DNA of 64,000 nucleotides from Stappia sp. WLB 29 (GCF_023507705.1 NZ_JALBGD010000003.1:407230-471229), one strand, 5' to 3'; positions 8,853-20,384 are shown, counted from the stretch's first letter. Translations and numbers: made by a program. The notes: generated from the sequence alone by a model not told the origin.

Positions 8853-9740
8853 ATGAGCCGACCCGTCTTCCGCTTCGCTCCCTCGCCGAACGGCCGCCTG
8901 CATCTGGGCCATGCCCTGTCCGCGCTGCTCAATGCGCGCATGGCGGGGGCGCTGGGCGGGCGGCTGCTGATCCGCATCGAGGATATCGACGCCGCCCGCT
9001 GCACGCCGGCGCTCGAGGCCGGGGTGCTGGAGGACCTCGCCTGGCTGGGGCTCGACTGGGAGCGCCCGGTGCGCCGGCAGTCCGAGCATTTCCCCGATTA
9101 TGCGGCCGCTCTCGCGCGCCTTTCCGTCATGGGGCTGGTGCGCAAGGCCTTCCTGACCCGCGGCGAGATCGCGCGCGCGGTGGCGCGGCTGGAGGAGACG
9201 CGGGGCGCGCCCTGGCCCTGCGATCCCGACGGGGCGCCGCTCTATCCGGGCGACGAGGCGGTTCTGAGCCTGGACGAGATCGCCGCACGCGAGGCGCAAG
9301 GGGCGCCGTTCGCGCTGCGGCTCGATATGGCGGCAGCGCTCGCCCGCTGCAAGGCGCCGCTCTCCTGGCAGGAACTGCAGGACGACGAGGGGCGGCAGGC
9401 GCCGGCGCGCATCGCTGCCGATCCGGCGCGCTGGGGCGATGTGGTGCTGGCGCGCAAGGACACGCCGACGAGCTATCACCTGTCGGTGGTGGTCGACGAC
9501 GCATTGCAGGGCATCACCCATGTGGTGCGCGGGCGCGACCTTTACGAGGCAACCGCGGTGCACCGGCTCTTGCAGGCGCTGCTCGGCCTGCCCGAGCCGC
9601 TCTATCGCCATCACCGGCTGATCCTGGGCGAGGACGGGCGCAAGCTGTCGAAGTCGCAGGGCGATACGGCGCTGGCCGAGCTAAGGGCCAAGGGCGCGAC
9701 GCCGGACGAGGTCCGGCGCCTGGTCGGGCTGGAGCTCTGA
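8853..9740 (+). CDS. gluQ: Glutamyl-Q tRNA(Asp) synthetase
   Basis: A 295-residue truncated relative of glutamyl-tRNA synthetase that attaches glutamate to queuosine in tRNA(Asp), making glutamyl-queuosine. It has the class I HIGH-type motif HLGH (17-20) after RFAPSPNG and the KMSKS-type motif KLSKS (264-268), and lacks the anticodon-binding domain, as expected. The usual zinc-binding cysteines are mostly missing: the insertion near residue 115 has only one Cys (PWPCDPDG). The weak ribosome site makes the start slightly uncertain. Confidence 0.9.
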   Translation: MSRPVFRFAPSPNGRLHLGHALSALLNARMAGALGGRLLIRIEDIDAARCTPALEAGVLEDLAWLGLDWERPVRRQSEHFPDYAAALARLSVMGLVRKAFLTRGEIARAVARLEETRGAPWPCDPDGAPLYPGDEAVLSLDEIAAREAQGAPFALRLDMAAALARCKAPLSWQELQDDEGRQAPARIAADPARWGDVVLARKDTPTSYHLSVVVDDALQGITHVVRGRDLYEATAVHRLLQALLGLPEPLYRHHRLILGEDGRKLSKSQGDTALAELRAKGATPDEVRRLVGLEL

Positions 9741-9743
9741 TAT

Positions 9744-10697
9744 TCAGAGCCCGAGGAATGCCATCCACAACACGGTGGAGACGACGGCAAGGCCGGTCGT
9801 CATGGTGATCGAGTTCGCCGACATGGCGTGGCCGGTGCCGTAGCGGTTGGCGAAGAGGAAGGCGTTGATGCCGGTCGGGCAGGCGGCCGTGAGCGTCGCC
9901 ACCGAGACCCACAGCGGCGGCAGATGCACCACATGCGCCGCCATCAGATAGACCACCGCGGGCATCACGCCGATCTTCAGCAGGCTGAGCAGCAGCCCGG
10001 GCACCAGGTTGCCGCGGATGCCGTAGGCGACGATGCTCATGCCGAGCGAGAACAGGGCGACGGGGATCGCCGAACCGGCGATGCGCGCGAGCACGTCGGC
10101 GAAGACGCCTTCGATCGGCAGGCCGGTCACGCGCCAGATGCCGCCAGCGACGATGCCGATGACGATCGGGTTGGTGGCGAGATTGCGGGCGATGCCGATC
10201 AGCAGCTCGCCCAAGGGCTTCGCCTCCTGGGTCCCGTCGAGCACGGCGGCCCGCTCCATCAGGACGGCGCAGACCACGGTCAGCACCGGCAGGTGGATGG
10301 AGATCAGCACGAAGAGCGGCACCAGCCCCTCGTCGCCGTAGATCGCGGTGATCAGGGGAATGCCGACGAGAACCGTGTTGGCGAAACCGGCGCTGATGCC
10401 GGCGATCACCCCGGCGCGCGCCTCGCGCCCGAACAGGCGGCGGACGATCACCGTGCCGAGCGCCCAGACCACGGCGACGCCGGTGAAGTAGGAGATCCAG
10501 AAGCCCCAGGGCGAGACGCCGCCGAGCGAGCTGGTCGCCAGGGTGCGGAAGATCAGCACCGGAATGGCGATCACGTAGATGAACTGGCCGAGGGCATCGC
10601 CGATCTTCGCATCGAGGATGCCGAAGCGGGCGGCGGCATAGCCGATGCCTATCAGCGCGAAGACGGGCAGAACGATGGAGAGGATCTGGTCGACCAT
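9744..10697 (-). CDS. AEC family transporter (auxin efflux carrier-like)
   Basis: A 317-residue integral membrane protein with about ten predicted helices and the AEC family pattern: an N-terminal PVFALIGIGY helix, ATNPIVIGIVAGGIW mid-protein and SLGMSI in the second half. AEC carriers in bacteria export or import organic acids such as malate or malonate; the substrate here is unknown. The start at 10697 (MVDQILSIVLP) is the family-like N-terminus. It ends three bases from the convergent gluQ stop and is divergent from the hybrid kinase gene. Confidence 0.85.
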   Translation of the reverse strand: MVDQILSIVLPVFALIGIGYAAARFGILDAKIGDALGQFIYVIAIPVLIFRTLATSSLGGVSPWGFWISYFTGVAVVWALGTVIVRRLFGREARAGVIAGISAGFANTVLVGIPLITAIYGDEGLVPLFVLISIHLPVLTVVCAVLMERAAVLDGTQEAKPLGELLIGIARNLATNPIVIGIVAGGIWRVTGLPIEGVFADVLARIAGSAIPVALFSLGMSIVAYGIRGNLVPGLLLSLLKIGVMPAVVYLMAAHVVHLPPLWVSVATLTAACPTGINAFLFANRYGTGHAMSANSITMTTGLAVVSTVLWMAFLGL

Positions 10698-10823
10698 GAA
10701 GGCTCTTTCGCATGCCCGGGGTGCGCCGACAAGCCGCAGTCGGGCATGCCGGCCATGCCCGCTTGATTTGCCCGGCAGGTAAGGCACCATGGCAGGCGAG
10801 GGGACGCGAGGAGATTCGGCACC

Positions 10824-12035
10824 ATGGTCGGAACGATCGCATCGGGGGGCGAGGCGCCCGCAGCCGGTCCGCAAGCCGGCGCCGATGACAGGGAGGCGGC
10901 GCAGGAGGCGGCTTCCGTCGACCGGGTGGCGGTGCTGCTGCACGACCTGCGCACGCCGCTGGCGGCCATGCGCACGGCGGCCGAGATGATCGGCGCCGAT
11001 CCCACCACCCAGCGCCAGGCTTCGGCGCTCAGAACCCTGGAAATGGCCATCGACGCGCTGCTGTCGATGACGACGCAGGGGCTCGCAGGCGCCACGCCGG
11101 AGGACGAGGACGCCTGCGACGTGGCCACCGACATCCTGTCCGTGTGCGAGCTGTTTTCCGCCGAAGCTCGGGTGCGCGGGCTCACCGAGCGGCGCGACAT
11201 CGCCGGCGGGCTGGCGAACTACCGCGTCGCAGATCCGCTGGCGCTGCGCCGTATTCTTTCGGTTCTCTACGACAATGCGCTGAAATACACGGCCGAGGGC
11301 GGGCTGACGCTCACCGCCCGTGTCGGCGGCGAGGGGAATGGCGCGGGTGCGCCGGAGCTGGAACTGAGCCTCGCCGATACCGGGATCGGCATTCCGGACG
11401 AGGAGCGCGGGCTTCTGTTCCGCGCCCGGCGGCGCGGGGAACTCGCCCGCGACACGGCAACGGGCAGCGGGCTCGGCCTGTGGAGCGCCGGCCGGCTGGC
11501 GGTCGCCCAGGGCGGGCGGCTGGAGCTGGCCGAGAGTTCGCCGGCGGGCAGCCGGTTTTCCCTGCGTCTGCCGCTGCGCCCGTTCGAGGGCGGCGGCACG
11601 GTGCGCGGGAGCGGCAAGCCGCGCGGGGCGCGCGAGCGGCCGAACATACGCTGCCTGGTGCGCCGCCGGCTTTTGGTGGTCGACGACAACGAGGCCAACC
11701 GCAGGATGATGGAGGCGATGCTCGGCGCCTTCGGCTGCGACACGCTGCTGGCGAGCGGCGGGCGCGAGGCGCTGGAGCTGCTGGCGCGCGAGCCGGTGGA
11801 TGCGGTGCTGCTGGACATCAACATGCCCGGTATGGACGGGATCGAGACGCTGGCGGAAATCCGCGGGCGAGGGGACGCCGCCGCCCGCCTGCCGGTGCTG
11901 GGCATCACCGCCGCGACCCTGTCCACCCGCGAAAGGGAAGACCTGTCGAGCTTCGACCTGCTGCTGGAAAAGCCGGTGCTGCCGGCGGCGCTGTTTTCCG
12001 CCCTCGACCGGGCGATCGCCGGGCGGGCGGGCTGA
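10824..12035 (+). CDS. Soluble hybrid sensor histidine kinase with C-terminal receiver
   Basis: A 403-residue protein with, in order, a short Ala/Gly-rich N-terminus, a HisKA dimerisation helix with phospho-acceptor His40 in LLHDLRTPLAAM, a HATPase_c domain (DNALKYTAEG N box, DTGIGIPDE G1 box, GSGLGLWSAG G2 box) and a receiver domain from about 280 with Asp331 in LLDINMPGMDG, plus the conserved Thr in GITAAT and Lys in LEKP. There is no membrane segment and no recognisable sensor domain such as PAS or GAF. The partner regulator is unknown and no response-regulator gene is adjacent. Confidence 0.88.
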   Translation: MVGTIASGGEAPAAGPQAGADDREAAQEAASVDRVAVLLHDLRTPLAAMRTAAEMIGADPTTQRQASALRTLEMAIDALLSMTTQGLAGATPEDEDACDVATDILSVCELFSAEARVRGLTERRDIAGGLANYRVADPLALRRILSVLYDNALKYTAEGGLTLTARVGGEGNGAGAPELELSLADTGIGIPDEERGLLFRARRRGELARDTATGSGLGLWSAGRLAVAQGGRLELAESSPAGSRFSLRLPLRPFEGGGTVRGSGKPRGARERPNIRCLVRRRLLVVDDNEANRRMMEAMLGAFGCDTLLASGGREALELLAREPVDAVLLDINMPGMDGIETLAEIRGRGDAAARLPVLGITAATLSTREREDLSSFDLLLEKPVLPAALFSALDRAIAGRAG

Positions 12036-12063
12036 TCCAGCTGCCGTCCCGGCGCGACTATCT

Positions 12064-12951
12064 TCAGATCACCACGATACCGGTATGCTTGGCCTTGTGC
12101 TCGGGCTCGACATGGATCGTCGTGCGCGCGCCCGGCACATCCTTGGAGATCGCCGCCTCGATGCGGTCGCAGATGTCGTGGGCGCGCTCGACCGTCATGT
12201 CGGCCGGCACGACCAGGTGGAAATCCACGAAGACGACATGGCCGGCCGAGCGGGTGCGCAGGTCGTGCGCCTCGATGGCGCCGTCGCCGGAGGTCGAAAT
12301 GACCTCGCGGATGCGATCCTGCAGCGCCGGGGCGACCGCCTCGTCCATCAGCCCGCCGAGCGATTCCTTCATCAAACCCCAGCCCGACCACAGGATGTTG
12401 AGCGCCACCAGCGCGGCCAGCAGCGAATCGAGCTCGCGAATGCCGGTCAGCATCACCAGGACGACGCCGGCCAGCACGCCGAGCGAGGAGAAGACGTCGG
12501 TGTAGAGGTGCTTGCCGTCGGCGACCAGCGCCATGGAGCGATGGCCGCGGCCGATGCGCACCAGCACGGTCGCCCAGATGCCGTTGAGCACGGTGGCGAG
12601 CGCGTTGACCCCCAGACCCTCCGGCGTGAACTCGACCGGCTGCGGATCGACGTAGTTCTTCCAGGCCTCGTGTCCGATGGACAGGGCGGCCAGCACGATC
12701 AGCACGCCGACGAGCACGGCGGCCATGTATTCGGCCTTGTGGTGACCGTAAGGGTGATTGCTGTCGGCCGGCTTTGCGGCGAACCACACGGCGAGGAAGG
12801 CGGCGACCGCGGAGGCGACGTTGACGATCGATTCCAGCGCGTCGGAATAGAGCGCGACCGAGCCGGTCCAGCGATAGGCCAGGTATTTCAGCGCGAGGAC
12901 GGCGATGCCGACGAAGATGCTGGCGAGCGCGACGCGCAGGCGAAGGGTCAT
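12064..12951 (-). CDS. Cation diffusion facilitator family metal exporter
   Basis: A 295-residue CDF transporter, expected to export Zn2+, Fe2+, Co2+ or Mn2+ in exchange for protons. It has about six membrane helices, metal-site residues in the helix II segment YSDALESIVN and helix V segment ADGKHLYTDVFSS, a HPYGHHKAEY loop, and a ferredoxin-like cytoplasmic C-domain (from about 205) with HDLRTRSAG and VFVDFHLVV. The ATG at 12951 has GCGAGG ten bases upstream. A TTG six codons earlier is less likely. Metal specificity cannot be read reliably from the motif. Confidence 0.9.
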   Translation of the reverse strand: MTLRLRVALASIFVGIAVLALKYLAYRWTGSVALYSDALESIVNVASAVAAFLAVWFAAKPADSNHPYGHHKAEYMAAVLVGVLIVLAALSIGHEAWKNYVDPQPVEFTPEGLGVNALATVLNGIWATVLVRIGRGHRSMALVADGKHLYTDVFSSLGVLAGVVLVMLTGIRELDSLLAALVALNILWSGWGLMKESLGGLMDEAVAPALQDRIREVISTSGDGAIEAHDLRTRSAGHVVFVDFHLVVPADMTVERAHDICDRIEAAISKDVPGARTTIHVEPEHKAKHTGIVVI

Positions 12952-13048
12952 GGGAGGGCAGCCTCGCAAGTGGTCCGGGACACGAGGACCCGATTGCGGG
13001 CAAAGCCCTACCCCTTTTTTGCCCTCAAGACAAACCTGGCGGGGATCT

Positions 13049-13771
13049 TCACTGCATGGCCGCGCCGAGAATCACGCCCGGCCGGCCGCCCGGCTCCACC
13101 TGCACCAGCACGGCGCAATGTCCGGCTTTCATCTTGCGCATTTCGCTGGCCGGCAGGCGGTAGGTGGCGGGGCCGCCTTCCCACATGCCGATGGCGCGGA
13201 TGCCGCGCACCACATGGTGATAGGTGACGTTCCGGCCCTTGTTCTCGCCGCGGTCGATCTCCACCTCGATCGGGCGGGAGACGAAGACGAAATAGATCGT
13301 CGCCATTTTCACCGACGCGGGCAGTTCGCCGTCGACGCGGACCTCGAGAAGGTCGCCGGCCATCTCCAGGTCGACGGTGACCGGCAGCGGGGCCTGCTTG
13401 TCCAGCTCGGCCTGCAGGGCGCCGCTGTTGCTGCCGACCACATGGCCGCTGCCGTTGACCACGATCTGCGGCGTGTAGACGGCGCGGTCTCCGCGCGCTT
13501 CGGCATAGGCGCGCTGGCGGGCGCCGTAATCGGGCGAGGCGAGCGTGTCGCGCCAGCCGAGATAATCCCAGTAGTCGACGGGATAGGTGAGGGTCACGAG
13601 ATCGCCGCGGCGGGCGAGCTCGCCCATCAGCTTGTCGGCCGGCGGGCAGGAGGAGCAGCCCTGGCTGGTGAACAGTTCGACCACGGCGCGCTGCTCGCCG
13701 GCCTGCGCGGCCGGGAGCATCGCAGCCAGCGACAGCAAGACGGACAGAATGAGATGTGCCGGTGCCCGCAT
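13049..13771 (-). CDS. DUF1223 thioredoxin-like secreted protein
   Basis: A 240-residue protein with a cleavable signal peptide (about 1-24, MLPAAQAGE) and a DUF1223 domain. The conserved FTSQGCSSCPPAD contains a CxxC pair (Cys39, Cys42) in thioredoxin-like position, followed by YWDYLGW and YTPQIVVNG, all typical of the family. Function is not established; a periplasmic redox role is plausible. The start at 13771 gives the signal peptide directly. It is downstream of the ccm genes in the same direction, with about 140 bases between. Confidence 0.88.
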   Translation of the reverse strand: MRAPAHLILSVLLSLAAMLPAAQAGEQRAVVELFTSQGCSSCPPADKLMGELARRGDLVTLTYPVDYWDYLGWRDTLASPDYGARQRAYAEARGDRAVYTPQIVVNGSGHVVGSNSGALQAELDKQAPLPVTVDLEMAGDLLEVRVDGELPASVKMATIYFVFVSRPIEVEIDRGENKGRNVTYHHVVRGIRAIGMWEGGPATYRLPASEMRKMKAGHCAVLVQVEPGGRPGVILGAAMQ

Positions 13772-13911
13772 CGGGGGATCTGACCATTCCTGTGAAAGCG
13801 GCGACCGCAGCGGATGCCGCAGCCCGAGTGCCCCGACAATAGGTTGGGTCGCAGGCGAAGGCCACTCACGAGGGCTTGAAATCACGCAATCGGGAACGGC
13901 GGTTCCGGGGG

Positions 13912-14538
13912 TCAGCCGTTCGGGCTTGCCAGGACCTGTTCCAACTGCGGCAGGAAGACATCGCGATAGGTTTCCGGCGACAGCGGGCCGATGAACTTGA
14001 AGCGGATGGTGCCGGCGGCATCGACGATGAAGGTCTCGGGCACACCGTAGACGCCCCACTCGATGGCGGCGCGGCCGTTCTCGTCGGCGCCGACGCGCGA
14101 ATAGGGGTTGCCGAGCGTGCCGAGGAAGCGGCGGGCGTTCTCCGCCTTGTCCTTGTAGTTGATGCCGATCATCTGCGCCTTGCCGGAGCGGGCGAGCTCT
14201 TCCAGCAGCGGATGTTCCTGGCGGCAGGGCACGCACCAGGAGGCGAAGATGTTGACGACGCTGACCTTGCCGAGAAGATCGGCGCGGGAAACGCCGGGGA
14301 CGGGCGCGCCGCCGTCGACCAACTCGGGCACGGGCGGCAGCGAGAATTCGGGCGCAGGCCTGTCGATCAGGGCGGAGGGAACCTGCGAGGTGTCCTTGCC
14401 GCTGAGCAGCTGGATCAGGAACAGCACGGCGAGCAGGCCGAAGACGATGAGCGGCAGCAAGGCCAGCAAGGGCACGCGGCGGCGCGGGGCGGCGCCGTCC
14501 GGCCGTCCGCCGGTTTCGGTTTCCGTTTCGGTGCTCAT
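13912..14538 (-). CDS. ccmG: Thiol:disulfide interchange protein CcmG (CycY/DsbE)
   Basis: A 208-residue membrane-anchored periplasmic thioredoxin that keeps apocytochrome c haem-binding cysteines reduced during System I cytochrome c maturation. One N-terminal helix (about 22-46) anchors it; the active site is WCVPC (Cys102, Cys105), followed by GVYGVPETFIVD with the cis-proline loop. Length is typical. Its ATG overlaps the ccmD stop by four bases (14535-14538). Confidence 0.95.
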   Translation of the reverse strand: MSTETETETGGRPDGAAPRRRVPLLALLPLIVFGLLAVLFLIQLLSGKDTSQVPSALIDRPAPEFSLPPVPELVDGGAPVPGVSRADLLGKVSVVNIFASWCVPCRQEHPLLEELARSGKAQMIGINYKDKAENARRFLGTLGNPYSRVGADENGRAAIEWGVYGVPETFIVDAAGTIRFKFIGPLSPETYRDVFLPQLEQVLASPNG

Positions 14539-14729
14539 CCGCGCTCTCCGGAGGCAGGGGTATTCGAGCGGCGGCGCACGCCGTCCGCCTCCAGCTTCGC
14601 CAGTGCGGCGGTGAGGGCCTTGCGGTCGGCGGCGAGCCAGGCGAACAGGCCGGCGACCGTCGCCAGCGTGATCGCGTAGCAGGCGAAGATGAAGCCCGCA
14701 TGGGGCCCGAGGTCGAGAAGCCCGGTCAT
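14535..14729 (-). CDS. ccmD: Haem exporter protein CcmD
   Basis: A 64-residue single-helix membrane protein between ccmC and ccmG, joined to both by 4-base ATGA overlaps. The sequence starts MTGLLDLGPHAGFIFACYAIT: the GPHAGFI-x-x-CY pattern followed by a single helix and a charged tail is the CcmD signature. CcmD helps release haem-loaded CcmE from the CcmABC complex. It is too short to be called on length alone; motif and position make it certain. Confidence 0.93.
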   Translation of the reverse strand: MTGLLDLGPHAGFIFACYAITLATVAGLFAWLAADRKALTAALAKLEADGVRRRSNTPASGERG

Positions 14730-15484
14730 TCGGCGGCCTGTGGTCGTGCGGCGGCGACGCGGGTGCCGGCGGCGCCGAGCTGCAGCGTGCGCAGGCGGCG
14801 GCGCAGGATCTCGTTGCGCATCGCCATCAGGTGCATGACGAGGAACAGAAGGGTGAAGGCGAGCGCCATGGTCAGCAGCGGCCAGAGGATCGTCGGGTGG
14901 ATGGTCGGGCCGTCGAGCCGCATGACGCTGGCCGGCTGGTGCAGCGTGTTCCACCAGTCGACGGAGAACTTGATGATCGGCAGGTTGACCGCGCCCACCA
15001 GCGTGAGGACGGCGGCCGCCTTGCCGGCGCGGATCGGGTCTTCCATCGTCCGCCACAGGGCGATCAGTCCCAGATACATGACGAAGAGCACGAGGACCGA
15101 GGTCAGGCGCGCGTCCCAGACCCAGTAAGTGCCCCACATCGGCTTGCCCCAGAGCGAGCCGGTGACCAGCGACAGGAAGGTGAAGGCCGCGCCGATGGGG
15201 GCGGCGGCGCGCGCCGAGACGTCGGCGAGCGGATGCTTCCACACCAGGGTGCCGAGCGCGGAGATCGCCATGATCGAGTAGCACATCATGGCGAGCCAGG
15301 CGGCCGGCACATGCAGGAACATGATCTTGACCGTGGCGCCCTGCTGGTAGTCGTCGGGCGCGACGAAGAAGGTCAGGTAGAGCCCGGCGGCGAAGGCGAG
15401 CGCGCAGGCACCCCCCAGCCACGGCAGAAGCCGGCCGGAGAACGACATGAAGCGTGTCGGGTTGGCAAGATCCATCAATCCCAT
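14726..15484 (-). CDS. ccmC: Haem exporter membrane protein CcmC
   Basis: A 252-residue, six-helix membrane protein that presents haem to CcmE in the periplasm. The tryptophan-rich haem-handling segment GTYWVWDARLTS (about residues 120-131) and conserved histidines in FLHVPAAW and LHQPAS are present. It overlaps ccmD by four bases. About 65 bases separate it from the ccmB stop, the only break in the otherwise overlapping chain A-B and C-D-G. Confidence 0.95.
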   Translation of the reverse strand: MGLMDLANPTRFMSFSGRLLPWLGGACALAFAAGLYLTFFVAPDDYQQGATVKIMFLHVPAAWLAMMCYSIMAISALGTLVWKHPLADVSARAAAPIGAAFTFLSLVTGSLWGKPMWGTYWVWDARLTSVLVLFVMYLGLIALWRTMEDPIRAGKAAAVLTLVGAVNLPIIKFSVDWWNTLHQPASVMRLDGPTIHPTILWPLLTMALAFTLLFLVMHLMAMRNEILRRRLRTLQLGAAGTRVAAARPQAAE

Positions 15485-15550
15485 GGGACTGTTCTAGTGT
15501 CGCGGGGGCCTGCTTTCAATCGGGGAGAATGCGACACCTTTGCGTGCTCC

Positions 15551-16240
15551 TCAGTCGGCGGAGAAGCGCAGGCCCGCCGCGGCGGCAAAGGGGCCGACCA
15601 CCGCGGCGATCAGCGTGATCGCGCAAAGGTAGAGAAACGGCGCCAGGAAGGGAGCCGGTTCGCTCACCGCGGCGCCGGACGCGCTGACCCCGAAGATCAG
15701 CACGGGTATCGAGAAGGGCACCACGAGCACGGCCAGCAGCAGCCCGCCGCGGCGCAGGCTGACGGTGAGCGCCGCGCCGACCGCGCCGATCAGCGTCAGG
15801 GCCGGGGTGCCGACGGCGAGCGTCAGCGTCACCGCGCCGATCGCCAGCGGCTCCAGGTTGAGAAAGATCGCCAGCACCGGGGCGGCGGCGACCAGCGGCA
15901 GGCAGGTGCCGGCCCAATGGGCGAGGCACTTGATCAGGACGACGATCTCCAGCGGCCGGCCCGCTATCAGCACGAGGTCGAGCGATCCGTCGTCGCGGTC
16001 GGCCTGGAACAGGCGGTCGAGGCCGAGCAGCGTGGCGAGCAGGGCGCCGATCCACAGCACGGCAGGGCCGATGCGGGCGAGCAGGTTGAGGTCCGGCCCG
16101 ACGCCGAAAGGAATGACCGTGACGACGGCCAGGAAGAACAGCACGCCGATCAGCGCGCCGCCGCCCGAGCGCAGCGACAGGCGCAGCTCGCGGGAGAACA
16201 GGGCGGCGAGCCAGCCGCGCGGGCGGTCGGCCGCGGTCAT
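15551..16240 (-). CDS. ccmB: Haem exporter membrane protein CcmB
   Basis: A 229-residue, six-helix permease subunit of the CcmAB ABC complex that releases holo-CcmE from CcmC. It has the family features FSRELRLSLRSGG at the N-terminus and PFSIPVLIFGVSA near residue 165. The ATG overlaps the ccmA stop by four bases (16237-16240), which fixes the start. The frame upstream is open but is a shadow of ccmA. Confidence 0.94.
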   Translation of the reverse strand: MTAADRPRGWLAALFSRELRLSLRSGGGALIGVLFFLAVVTVIPFGVGPDLNLLARIGPAVLWIGALLATLLGLDRLFQADRDDGSLDLVLIAGRPLEIVVLIKCLAHWAGTCLPLVAAAPVLAIFLNLEPLAIGAVTLTLAVGTPALTLIGAVGAALTVSLRRGGLLLAVLVVPFSIPVLIFGVSASGAAVSEPAPFLAPFLYLCAITLIAAVVGPFAAAAGLRFSAD

Positions 16241-16887
16241 GCCGGACCCTCCGTGTCGGCGGGCTCGGGCGCCTCGAGATGCAGCTTCAGCAACCCGTCG
16301 AGGCCGAGCGCCTGGTGGGTGGCGGCGAGAATGATGCCGCCGCTTGCGACATGGTCGCGCATCAGCTCGCTCAGTTGCGCCTCCGAGGCGGCGTCGAGCG
16401 CGGCGGTCGGTTCGTCGAGCAGCCAGACGGGACGCGGGATGGTCAGCAGCCGGGCGAGCGCCAGGCGGCGGCGCTGGCCGGCGGACAGATAGGCGGCCGG
16501 CAGGTCGGCGGTGTGGCCGATGCCGAGCAGCTCCAGCGCCGCTTGCGGAGAACGCGGGGAAAGACCGCCGAGCGTCGGCAGGCCGGCGAGGAAATCGCGC
16601 CAGAAGGCGAGGTTCTCGATGACCGAGAGGGCCGGCTTCACCGCGTCGAGATGGCCGGCATAGTGGCAATGCTCGAAAGGTTCGGCCTCCGCCTCGCCGC
16701 CCTCGACGCGGACCGCGCCCTCGGACGGCGGGACCAGGCCCGCCAGCACGCGCAGCAGGCTCGACTTGCCGACGCCGTTCGGTCCGGTGACGGCCATCGC
16801 CTCGCCGCTCGAGACCGCGAGCGACAGGCCTGCGAAGACCCTGCGGCCTCCGCGGTCGCAGGCAAGCTGTTCGGCAAGAAGACGCAT
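16237..16887 (-). CDS. ccmA: Cytochrome c biogenesis ATP-binding protein CcmA
   Basis: A 216-residue ABC ATPase that powers release of haem-loaded CcmE. Walker A is GPNGVGKSS (35-43), the signature is YLSAGQRRR and Walker B is VWLLDEP. The HCHYAGHLDAVKP stretch is characteristic of CcmA. The start at 16887 (MRLLAEQLAC) gives family length. It is the first gene of ccmABCDG. The remaining System I genes (ccmE, ccmF, ccmH, ccmI) are not in the window. Confidence 0.95.
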   Translation of the reverse strand: MRLLAEQLACDRGGRRVFAGLSLAVSSGEAMAVTGPNGVGKSSLLRVLAGLVPPSEGAVRVEGGEAEAEPFEHCHYAGHLDAVKPALSVIENLAFWRDFLAGLPTLGGLSPRSPQAALELLGIGHTADLPAAYLSAGQRRRLALARLLTIPRPVWLLDEPTAALDAASEAQLSELMRDHVASGGIILAATHQALGLDGLLKLHLEAPEPADTEGPA

Positions 16888-17276
16888 CGGCCCCGGATCT
16901 GCTGCAGGCGCCGGGCCAGGGATGGCCGGCAGCGGCGGTTTTCGTGCCCGCACGGATGGTCCCGCCCGGCAACAGGAGGCATGGCATGCAGGCCGGCGGC
17001 GATCAAGCGGCAATGCGTCGCTGCTTGCCGTTGGCAAGGCTTGCGGCCTCGCCATAATGACGAGACGGCTCGCGCCGCTAACCGCTGGCCCCGCGCGCGG
17101 AAATTCGCTATACGGGCGCCAACCCGCACGCGGCGCACCCCGGTGCCCGCAGACGCGAGACGGCAAACCCGGCCGGCGGCGTATCCCAAGACGACGCTTT
17201 CCGCCGGGGATGCGCATTCGTTGGGTGGCGGCCATGGGGCCGCATCCGCCCGAGGACAACAAGGGGACCGCCAGCC
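16888..17276. other. 389-base divergent intergenic region, ccmA / acnA
   Basis: No coding sequence recognised. It should carry the promoters of both the ccm operon (leftwards) and acnA (rightwards). One sigma-70-like site facing acnA is visible at 17031-17058. I see no Fur-like or riboswitch-like element. Confidence 0.5.
17031..17058 (+). promoter_or_regulatory. Candidate sigma-70 promoter for acnA
   Basis: TTGGCA (17031-17036) and CATAAT (17053-17058) are separated by 16 bases, each one base from the vegetative consensus. Transcription would start near 17065 and leave a leader of about 210 bases before the acnA GTG. Assignment is by pattern only. Confidence 0.4.
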
Positions 17277-20027
<2,751 letters not shown>

Positions 20028-20087
20028 GGGACAGGAACGCCCTCCGGTTCGCCAGAGCGTGTTCCCGGACATTGCAATCTGAGAAGG

Positions 20088-20119
20088 AAGGGCCGGCATT
20101 CGCCGGCCCTTTTGCTTTT
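20088..20119 (+). terminator. Rho-independent terminator of acnA
   Basis: An eight-pair GGGCCGGC/GCCGGCCC stem (20090-20097 with 20102-20109), extended by two A-T pairs, closes an ATTC loop. It is followed by TTTTGCTTTT. It sits 60 bases after the acnA stop. Confidence 0.9.
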
Positions 20120-20200
20120 GGGGAGGTTGATGCCTTTCCTCGCGCCGTCCGGGAGGACGAGAGGAGAGGGCCGTGCTTGCGTGAGGCGGGACGGCCTTGG

Positions 20201-20384
20201 CCACCCCCTCCGCTGTCACGCCTGCGCAGGCAGGCGTCCAGTATCCGCTGGGGCGAATGATGGCACGCAGGCAGCAACCTCCGGCCTTGCGGCGGCAACC
20301 TTGCGACCTGAGCCGAACCGTTCGGGGTTACTGGTTCCCGGTCTTCGGCTGCGCCGAAACCGGGACGACACTCTGTGGGCGGGG
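20201..20384. repeat. Dispersed palindromic repeat, copy A
   Basis: About 184 bases closely related to 41298-41482 and, in its first part, to 41894-42019. It contains three hairpins: ACGCCTGC-GCAG-GCAGGCGT (20218-20237), CCGAA-CCG-TTCGG, and a larger one at 20337-20364 (CCCGGT and TTCGGC pairing with GCCGAA and ACCGGG around a single bulged C). Translated, the first hairpin reads VTPAQAGVQYP, a peptide I recall often being annotated as spurious small proteins in alphaproteobacteria. It lies in the 477-base gap between acnA and the ATP-grasp gene; the rest of that gap, besides the acnA terminator, shows nothing I can name. Confidence 0.85.

Noticed and set aside
17031..17045. TTGGCAAGGCTTGCG upstream of acnA, sigma-54-like at first sight.
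   Set aside because: The GG and GC are ten rather than twelve bases apart; a sigma-70-like reading with CATAAT fits better.
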